Shown here: one piece after another, positions 1-5,800 of the stretch
Numbering within the stretch: the stretch's first letter is position 1
Layout of the letters: each line of letters starts with the position of its first letter
Source: Rhodanobacteraceae bacterium
GTDB lineage: Bacteria; Pseudomonadota; Gammaproteobacteria; Xanthomonadales; Rhodanobacteraceae
Assembly (NCBI GenBank): GCA_025928735.1
Contig: JAICIW010000143.1
Location: 1-6,138 of the forward strand
DNA: 6,138 nt
Direction of reading: 5' to 3'
The notes under the pieces: model-generated
Databases searched by the model: none
The model's input: only the letters and a program-made list of their open reading frames with translations
Told to the model about the DNA's origin: nothing
Translations under genes and position numbers: made by a program

Positions 1-552
1 CTCGGCGGCATGAGCGGCCTGATGCTGGCCGCGCCCGCGCTGGACATCCCCCTGCACGCGACGTACTTCGTGATCGCGCATTTCCATTACGTGATGGTGG
101 GCGGCACGGTGATGGCGTATCTCGGCGGCATCCACTATTGGTGGCCCAAGATCACCGGACGGATGTATTCGGAAGGCTGGGCGCGCTTCGCCGCGATCCT
201 GATGTTCTTCGGCTTCAACTTCACGTTTTTCCCGCAATACGTGCTCGGCTATCTCGGCATGCCGCGCCGCTACCACGCGTATCCACCGCAATTCCAGACG
301 CTCAACATCCTGTCGTCGGCGGGCGCGTCGATCCTCGCGCTGTCGTACCTGATTCCGGTGGTCTACCTCGGCTGGTCGCTGTTCCGCGGCGCACGTGCGG
401 GCAACAACCCGTGGGGTGCGCGCGGACTCGAGTGGCAGACCACCTCGCCGCCACCCAAAAAGAATTTCCTCGAACGGCCGGTGGTGCAGGACGCCTACGC
501 CTACGACGAACCCGCGCCCGGCGGTGAACCCGCGACCGGAGCGACGGCATGA
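1..552 (+). CDS. ctaD: Cytochrome c oxidase subunit I, C-terminal part (5' truncated by window)
   Basis: This is the catalytic subunit of an aa3-type haem-copper oxidase in the inner membrane. It reduces O2 to water with electrons from cytochrome c and pumps protons. The reading frame is open from base 1, so only the last 183 residues are seen. The helix X signature AHFHYVMVGG is at partial residues 26-35. By family alignment its first histidine (27) is the axial ligand of the active-site haem a3 and the second (29) is a ligand of haem a. Helices X, XI and XII fall at about residues 20-48, 60-86 and 102-126. The MPRRY motif (87-91), whose arginines contact haem propionates in this family, is intact. 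The tail contains LEWQTTSPPP, common in this family, then an acidic end. Ala20 follows His19 where many relatives have Asp of the Mg/Mn site. The sequence suits a cytochrome c oxidase better than a quinol oxidase. The gene overlaps ctaE by four bases. Confidence 0.97.
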   Translation, partial: LGGMSGLMLAAPALDIPLHATYFVIAHFHYVMVGGTVMAYLGGIHYWWPKITGRMYSEGWARFAAILMFFGFNFTFFPQYVLGYLGMPRRYHAYPPQFQTLNILSSAGASILALSYLIPVVYLGWSLFRGARAGNNPWGARGLEWQTTSPPPKKNFLERPVVQDAYAYDEPAPGGEPATGATA

Positions 553-1208
553 ACAGCAGCACCGCCGATCTTCGCGCACGTGGCCTGATTGCCGAGCAAT
601 TCGATGATGCGGGCCAGCAACATGCGACCGCGCAGTTCGGGATGTGGGTGTTCCTTGCGACCGAGGTGTTGTTCTTCGGCGTATTGTTCGCAGGCTACGC
701 GGTGTGCCGCGCGCGCGATCCGGAAGCGTTCCTGCTGGGCAGCCAGCACACCGAAATCATCTTCGGCGCGGTCGAGGCCGGCATCCTGCTGCTTTCAAGC
801 GCGACCGTCACCTTCGCGGTGAACCTGATCAAATTCGACGAACGCCGTGTCGTCACCGCGTTGCTGGCGATCACCGCGTTGCTGGGCGTGACATTCCTGG
901 TACTGCACGGCATTGAATATTCCCACGAATACGACGAACACCTGATGGTCGGCGTGGATTTCGCGCAGCACGGGCCGCACGCGCGCGGCATCGAATTGTT
1001 CTTCTTCCTCTATTACGCGATGACGCTGTACCACAGCCTGCACGTGCTGGTCGGCGTGAGCGTGATCGGGACCATGGGCGTGCTGGTGTGGCGGCGCAAG
1101 ATCCGCAGCGGATACACCACGCCGCTGGTGCTGGCCGGGCTGTACTGGCACCTCGTGGATATCGTGTGGATTTTCCTGTTTCCGTTGATGTATTTGATTG
1201 GGCGCTAG
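549..1208 (+). CDS. ctaE: Cytochrome c oxidase subunit III, short five-helix form
   Basis: This is the non-catalytic integral membrane subunit III of the oxidase, which in the family stabilises subunit I and supports proton uptake. The 219-residue protein shows about five hydrophobic helices, near residues 30-50, 70-94, 100-122, 148-181 and 192-217. It therefore lacks the first two helices of the seven-helix mitochondrial type and resembles the CyoC-length class. Family marks seen are WVFLATEVLFF with the conserved membrane glutamate Glu39, GIEY near 117-120, MTLYHSLHVLVG around 158-169, and the closing YWHLVDIVWIFLFPLMYL. The start ATG overlaps the ctaD stop (ATGA), and GGAG at 538-541 lies seven bases upstream inside ctaD, which suggests translational coupling. 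A CyoC-like quinol-oxidase subunit is the alternative, but the upstream subunit I argues for cytochrome c oxidase. Confidence 0.95.
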   Translation: MNSSTADLRARGLIAEQFDDAGQQHATAQFGMWVFLATEVLFFGVLFAGYAVCRARDPEAFLLGSQHTEIIFGAVEAGILLLSSATVTFAVNLIKFDERRVVTALLAITALLGVTFLVLHGIEYSHEYDEHLMVGVDFAQHGPHARGIELFFFLYYAMTLYHSLHVLVGVSVIGTMGVLVWRRKIRSGYTTPLVLAGLYWHLVDIVWIFLFPLMYLIGR

Positions 1209-1243
1209 AAAAAATGTTCATCTATCACGCATGGCCCTACCTT

Positions 1244-1371
1244 CGTCATTCCGGGGCCATCCGCGCTGTTCGCGGATGGAACCCGGAACCCAGTGACTTC
1301 CGGAAGCAAAGCAAAGTCACTGGGTTCCGGGTACGGCCTGCGATGAAGCCGCAGGCCGTCCCGGAATGACG
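1244..1371. repeat. 128-bp palindromic repeat element with three internal hairpins
   Basis: The ends are a perfect 12-bp inverted repeat, CGTCATTCCGGG (1244-1255) and CCCGGAATGACG (1360-1371). Inside lie three consecutive perfect hairpins. The first has a 9-bp stem, 1257-1265 with 1271-1279, and a 5-base loop. The second has a 19-bp stem, 1281-1299 with 1314-1332, and a 14-base loop. The third has a 9-bp stem, 1333-1341 with 1351-1359, and a 9-base loop. Nearly every base is paired or in a short loop, giving a cloverleaf-like fold. It encodes no convincing protein. It fills most of the gap between ctaE and the subunit IV gene. It resembles dispersed REP/MITE-like palindromes of Xanthomonadales-type genomes (inference). 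It could affect stability or relative expression of the oxidase mRNA. Confidence 0.9.
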
Positions 1372-1399
1372 AATAAAAGTTTGCTTGAGAGTTGAGGTC

Positions 1400-1705
1400 A
1401 TGAACCGCGAAATCCTGATAAAAACCGCACGCACGCCCGCGCTGGCCCTGCTCGGACTGCTGGCATTGCTCGCGATCAACACCGGCCTCGCCTACGCGCC
1501 GATCGCACAACAGTTGCGACTGTCGGTGAAGCTGACGATCTGCTTCGGGATGGCGTTCACGCTGATGGTGTTCTGCATGCACCTGCACCGCGCGACGGGC
1601 CTGCTGCGGCTGGCGGCCGCGACCGGCTTCGCGTGGCTGGCCATCATGATCGGGCTGATGCTGACCGACTACTTCACGCGCGTGCCCGTGCCACCGCCTT
1701 GGTAA
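1400..1705 (+). CDS. ctaF: Cytochrome c oxidase subunit IV, prokaryotic type
   Basis: This is a small accessory membrane subunit of the oxidase (prokaryotic COX4 family), 101 residues from the chosen ATG. Three hydrophobic helices are visible at about residues 13-30 (LALLGLLALLAINTGLAY), 41-62 and 70-89. The middle part, CFGMAFTLMVFCMHLHRATGLLRL, carries the family's characteristic FMHL-type motif before the last helix, followed by FAWLAIMIGLMLTDY. An in-frame TTG at 1385 would add five residues. I prefer ATG 1400 because purine-rich stretches (GAGAG at 1387-1391, GAGG at 1394-1397) lie just before it. The gene is about 190 bases downstream of ctaE, same strand, and is probably co-transcribed, with the palindromic element between them. 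The symbol follows the Bacillus/caa3 convention; coxD is also used. Confidence 0.88.
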   Translation: MNREILIKTARTPALALLGLLALLAINTGLAYAPIAQQLRLSVKLTICFGMAFTLMVFCMHLHRATGLLRLAAATGFAWLAIMIGLMLTDYFTRVPVPPPW

Positions 1706-1823
1706 GCGGCGGGCATGCCGACCCCGCGCGCGAAAGCGCAAGCCACCTGGCCTTCACGCGTCGCTGCATAAAGTTCAGGGGTGGTTGCGAAGCGCGTGCC
1801 CACACTGGACCGTGCACAAACGC

Positions 1824-1828
1824 AGGAG
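1824..1828 (+). promoter_or_regulatory. Ribosome binding site deciding the start at 1836
   Basis: AGGAG lies seven bases before ATG 1836. It favours this start over an upstream in-frame start at 1785, whose extra 17 residues are basic and show no domain character. Confidence 0.8.
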
Positions 1829-1835
1829 AAATCAC

Positions 1836-2279
1836 ATGGAACAGCAATGGGACTTCTTCAAGAAAAGCGAGACGTCGATGGGCGTCTTCTATCCGCTCCA
1901 CTACATCGTCGCGGGTTACGACAATCTCGCCGACGCGTCTGCCGCCGAGAGTGCGTTCCGCGAATCCGGCGTCGCTGCGGACGACGTGCGCGCGGCCAGC
2001 GGCGAGTTCGTGGCCGCGCAACTCGAATCGCGCGGCGACCGCAACATGCTGGACAAGCTCAACAACGAGTTGGTGAAGATCTTCGGTACCGAAAAGGCCT
2101 ACACCACCGAAGACAAGCAGCACGCCGACGACGGTGGCGCGTTCCTGTTCGTGTACGCGCCCAAGGACGAGGACGCCGCCAACGCCAAATCGGTGTTCGC
2201 GAAGAATCCGCCGGTATTCGCGCGGCGCTACCTGCGCATCGCGATCGAGCAGATCGTCACCAATCCCAAGGCGACGTAG
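1836..2279 (+). CDS. Small soluble protein of unknown function (147 aa)
   Basis: I do not recognise a named family with certainty. The protein is 147 residues, with no signal peptide or membrane helix. It starts MEQQWDFFKKSETSMGVFYP. It then shows two regions that look like beta-alpha units: HYIVAGYDNLADASAAESAFRESGV (about 22-46), where a strand is followed by an Ala-rich helix, and AFLFVYAPKDEDAANAKSVFAKNPP (about 102-126), with the same strand-helix pattern. Between them is a charged helical stretch, LESRGDRNMLDKLNNELVKIFG (63-84). The layout is reminiscent of general-stress proteins of the YflT/GsiB-neighbour type, with paired alpha/beta halves that sense nothing obvious; this is a weak structural analogy only. 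AGGAG precedes the ATG. It lies 130 bases after the subunit IV gene, which leaves room for its own promoter, though I could not identify a convincing one. Codon use matches the neighbours, so it looks like a resident gene. A 210-residue frame on the opposite strand is a shadow. Confidence 0.85.
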   Translation: MEQQWDFFKKSETSMGVFYPLHYIVAGYDNLADASAAESAFRESGVAADDVRAASGEFVAAQLESRGDRNMLDKLNNELVKIFGTEKAYTTEDKQHADDGGAFLFVYAPKDEDAANAKSVFAKNPPVFARRYLRIAIEQIVTNPKAT

Positions 2280-2285
2280 GTCGGT

Positions 2286-2314
2286 CGTCATTCCGGGCAA
2301 ACCCACGAAGTGGG
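2286..2314. repeat. Partial palindromic-repeat end with small hairpin
   Basis: CGTCATTCCGGG at 2286-2297 is identical to the left end of the element at 1244. A hairpin CCCAC-GAA-GTGGG follows at 2302-2314. The sequence begins seven bases after the stop codon of the preceding gene. No adjacent matching right end is seen before the tandem repeat at 2351, so it may be a decayed or half element, or it may share the right end at 2599-2608. Confidence 0.6.
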
Positions 2315-2350
2315 CGCGATCCGACTGCGTTGCGGGATTGAACCATCAGT

Positions 2351-2390
2351 TTCGCCCTCCCTGATGCAGGTTCGCCCTCCCTGATGGATG
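2351..2390. repeat. 20-bp tandem duplication
   Basis: TTCGCCCTCCCTGATG occurs at 2351-2366 and again at 2371-2386, exactly 20 bases apart. The units diverge only in their last four bases (CAGG against GATG). CATCAG at 2344-2349 is the reverse complement of CTGATG at 2361-2366, so the first unit can also form a short hairpin. Confidence 0.85.
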
Positions 2391-2393
2391 CTG

Positions 2394-2608
2394 GTCATTC
2401 CGGACGCCGTGCAGCGGCGATCCGGAATCGGTTTGTTGCACGGTTTCGGTAGCGGCGAAACCGATTGACTCGCGCCATCCATGGCGCTCGCGCTTCGCGC
2501 GCGTTCGCTTCGCTCCGCCTCCGGGCCGCCTTTGGCGTTCGCGTTTGCAATCCTGCAAACGCAGTCGGGTTCTCGCACCAGTAAAACTGGCGCGAGCCCC
2601 GGAATGAC
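2394..2608. repeat. Mosaic palindromic element D (about 215 bp)
   Basis: Perfect 10-bp terminal inverted repeats, GTCATTCCGG (2394-2403) and CCGGAATGAC (2599-2608), bound the element. Internal hairpins include AATCGGTTT/AAACCGATT (2426-2434 with 2458-2466), CGCCAT-CC-ATGGCG (2473-2486), GCGTTTGCA/TGCAAACGC (2541-2549 with 2554-2562) and CCAGT-AAA-ACTGG (2578-2590). It shares three blocks in inverted orientation with the element at 2635-2834. It carries no transposase and looks like a non-autonomous MITE/REP-type repeat. Confidence 0.8.
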
Positions 2609-2634
2609 AAAAGGGACCTTTATCAACCCCATCA

Positions 2635-2834
2635 CTCGTCATCCCGGCGAAAGCCGGGATCCAGCGACTTTCGCGGAACCGGGGGAAATGCAAAGCCGCT
2701 GGGTCCCGGATATCGCCTCGCGACTGTGTTTGCAGAGCCTGTCCCGGACTCGATCCGGGAATTGCAAACGCGAACGCCGCAGGCGGCGCGTAGCGCGGGC
2801 GTCATGGATGGCGCGAGTATTCCGCGATGACGAG
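2635..2834. repeat. Mosaic palindromic element E (200 bp)
   Basis: The ends are a 9-bp inverted repeat, CTCGTCATC (2635-2643) and GATGACGAG (2826-2834). The left part holds a strong hairpin, ATCCCGGC-GAAA-GCCGGGAT (2641-2660), with a GNRA-type loop. Next comes an imperfect long stem (CCAGCGACTTT near 2661 pairing with CAAAGCCGCTGG ending 2702) that parallels the central stem of the 1244-1371 element. A hairpin TCCCGGA-CTCGA-TCCGGGA is at 2742-2760, and GTTTGCA (2728-2734) pairs with TGCAAAC (2763-2769). The right half is an inverted relative of element D. No protein is encoded. Confidence 0.8.
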
Positions 2835-2875
2835 CAAAATCAGAGCTTCCCTGAAGATCTCTGCGGAACGGCACG

Positions 2876-5800
2876 CTACGACGCGGTCACCATCCGCTCG
2901 ATCAATTCGCTGATCCGGGAGGCGTCGAGCGGCTTGACGAGGTGTTCGTCGAAACCCGCCGCCATCACGCGCGCACGATCGCCGGGCTGGCCGTAGCCCG
3001 TCACCGCGATCAGCGGCAAGCTTTCGCGGCCGGGCATGCGCCGCACGGTTTGCGCGACTTCGTAGCCGTCGATCACGGGCAGGCCGATGTCGACCAGTGC
3101 CACCTGCGGCTCGAACGTCTTCATCGCCTGCAGGGCCGCGGCGCCGTCGTGCACGACGTGGGTGCGATAGCCCATTTCCTGCAGCAGCAGCGACAGGCTT
3201 TCGGCCGCCAGCACGTAATCGTCCACCACCAGCACCTTGATGCGCCTGTCGTCGCGGGTGGCGCCAGCAGGTTTCGGGGGTTCGGTTCGCGTCGGTGCCG
3301 CTTCGCGCGAATGCGGCTGCTCCAGCAACGGCAGGCGCACCGTGAATTCGCTGCCCTTGTACGGGCCGTCGCTGGCGACTTCCACGGCTCCACCATGCAG
3401 CGTGACGAGGTTGCGCACGATCGAAAGTCCGAGTCCGAGTCCGCCGTGCGAGCGGTCGATCGCCTGCCGGCCCTGGCTGAAAAGTTCGAACACGAGCGGC
3501 AGCAGATCGGCGTCGATGCCCTGGCCTTCATCGCGTACGCGCAGCACCGCCTGTCCGTCTTCGGCCAATGCGCTCAACCAGATGTTGCGGCCGGGCGGTG
3601 AGTATTTCGCGGCATTGCCGAGCAGATTCACCAATACCTGCACCAGCCGGCGCCGATCGCCCGACACGACGAGTTGCCCGTCCACCTCCACGTGCAGCGA
3701 ATGACTGCGTTCCTCCATCAGGGTCTGGGTGGTTTCGACCGCCGCCGCCACCACTTCGCCCAGATCCACTTCCGCGGTTTTCAGTTCGATCTTGCCGCTG
3801 GCGATCCGCGATACATCCAGCAGATCGTCCACGAGACCGGTGAGGTAGCGCACCTGCGCCTCGATGATGTCGCGCTCGCGCACGAACGTGTCCGGCGCGC
3901 GCAGCTTCATCAGTTGCACCGTGGTCGTGATCGGCGCCAGCGGATTGCGCAGTTCGTGACCCAGCATCGCCAGGAATTCGTCCTTGACGCGACTGGCGTT
4001 CTGCAGGCGCGCCTGGTTTTCGCGCAGCGCATCTTCGACCAGCGCGCGCTCGGTTGCGCCCCAGATGCGTTCGGCTACGTCTTCCAGCAGATTGACTTCG
4101 TTCGGCGACCACTGACGGGGCTCGGCGCGGCCCACCGCGAGCGCCCATAGGGAATTCTGCTCGCCCGCGCGAAGTGGCACCGCAATTATTGCGGCCATGC
4201 CGCCCAAGGCACGAATGGATTCCCTTTCCGCATCCGAAAAGTCCGGCGCGACGGCGATGTCGTTGACCACCAGCGGCTGCGTCTGAAGTCGCTGCACCGC
4301 CACCGGAAAGTGCGACATCGACACTTCGCCCGTCCCGCCATACACCGAATCCAGATTGTCGCGGCGATATTCCGCGCTCAATCGTGCCCGGTTTTCATCG
4401 TAGGACATCCGCGTGATGTAGCAACGATCGGCCTCCAGATACTCGGCCAGCATCCGCACACCCGCGTTGCCGATGTCATGCTCGCCGGCCTCGGCACGCA
4501 AGGCGTCGCTCAACTTCAGCAGGAAAGATTGCTGCTCCTCGCGCACGCGCATGGCCGATTCAATGCTCTTGCGCTGCGTGATTTCCTGGGCCAGCACCGC
4601 GACCCGGCGCTGCTCCGGCGCGCCGACCGCAAACGCATACACGCTGTACCAGCGGTCGACCGCGACCGCGCGCCGCTCGAATCGCTCGGCGTTGCCGGTC
4701 AGCGCGATCCGGCCATATGTTTCCAACCAGAACGGTTCGATCTGTGGCGCAACCTCGCGGATGCGCTTGCCGATCAGATAACCCTGTCCGACCTGCGCCT
4801 CGACCACCGGATTGGCCTCGACGAAGGTGTAATCCACCGCGTTGCCCGCTTCGTCGAACATCAACTCGATCACGCAAAAACCTTCATCGACCGAATCGAA
4901 CAGGGTGCGGTACTTGACTTCGCTTTCCTGCTGCTCGGCCTTCGCGCGCGCGCGTTCCACCGTGTCCCAGGTGCGCTCGGCCACCTCCTCGATCAGCGTG
5001 ATCTCGGCCCGGGTCCACGCGCGCGGCTCGCCACTCTGCACGCAGACGCCGCCCAGATACGCGCCATCCTTCGCGATCGGCGCGGCCACGCAGGCGCCCA
5101 CATCCGGCGCGAGGCAGATGTTCAGCCGGCACCGGCAGCCGCCGTCCGCACGCGTGTCCGCGCATACCAGCGTCTTGCCACGTTCGAGATCTGCGATGAA
5201 GGCATTGTCGAGCGACTGCGCAAAGCGTCCGGTCCGCGCCGGAAAACCGAGCTGGTGATAACCCTCGGCCTCGATCACGCCCACCCACCGGTCGGCGTCG
5301 TACTCGGCCCGGAAATAGAAGGCCCGGCCCACGTTCAAGTGCTCGCCCAGCATCTGCATCGCGATGTCCTGCACCGCGACCGGATCGGCGGTCACGCGCA
5401 TCGCGTCGGCAAGCCGCAGCAGGAACGCCTGTCGCTGTTGGCTTTCTCGCAATACCGCTTCCATGCGCTTGCGAGCGGTGATGTCGCGCGCGATCTTGGA
5501 CGCCGCCACCACCTTGCCCGCGGCGTTCTTGACCGGCGAAATGGTCAAGGACACATCCAGCAGTGAACCATCCTTGCGTTTGCGCACCGTCTCGTCGTGA
5601 CTGATGCGCTCGCCGCGGCGGATGCGCGCCAGGATGCCGGCTTCCTCGTTCACCCTGTCGGGCGGCATCAACATCGTGACGGGCTTTCCGATGGCCTCCG
5701 CGGCCGTGTAGCCGAACATCCGTTCCGCCGCCGCATTCCAGGTCTGGATCACGCCGTCGAGATTCTTGCTGATGATCGCGTCGTCGGACGACTCGACGAT

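Larger units (their letters stand above)
2280..2875. repeat. Gene-free, repeat-rich interval between convergent genes
   Basis: These 596 bases separate the + strand unknown-function gene from the - strand histidine kinase, which converge on it. I see no credible coding region, tRNA or rRNA. The interval is built of palindromic repeats related to the element inside the oxidase operon: a partial end, a tandem duplication and two larger mosaic elements, listed separately. No classical hairpin plus T-run terminator is obvious, so these stems may be the only structures ending or protecting either transcript (inference). Confidence 0.85.

Noticed and set aside
1088..1369. 93-codon + strand frame over the ctaE end and the palindromic element
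   Set aside because: It overlaps the well-supported subunit III gene out of frame and then reads through the palindrome.
1244..1371. Possible tRNA, because of the cloverleaf-like fold
   Set aside because: It is 128 bp, the stem lengths (12, 9, 19, 9) do not fit a tRNA, and I see no T-loop consensus or CCA-type acceptor end. A palindromic repeat explains it better.
1706..1835. Promoter or terminator between the subunit IV gene and the small protein gene
   Set aside because: I found no convincing -35/-10 pair and only a 4-bp GCGC-GAAA-GCGC stem without a T-run at 1728-1739, so neither is claimed.
1674..2306. 210-codon - strand frame opposite the 147-residue gene
   Set aside because: It lacks a ribosome binding site or domain and lies opposite a frame with a good AGGAG and plausible protein composition.
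2351..2390. Possible minimal CRISPR
   Set aside because: There are two directly adjacent units with no spacer, so it is only a tandem duplication.
2481..2996. 171-codon + strand frame across the repeats and the kinase end
   Set aside because: It is made of translated palindromic repeats (HPGESRDPAT, ASWMARVFRDDE-type strings) and then antisense kinase sequence. Such frames are commonly misannotated as hypothetical proteins.
4310..5566. Long open frame (418 codons) on the + strand, antisense to the kinase
   Set aside because: The kinase on the other strand has a continuous set of recognisable domains and motifs. The antisense product is rich in His, Arg and Ala with no domain, as expected from a high-GC shadow frame.
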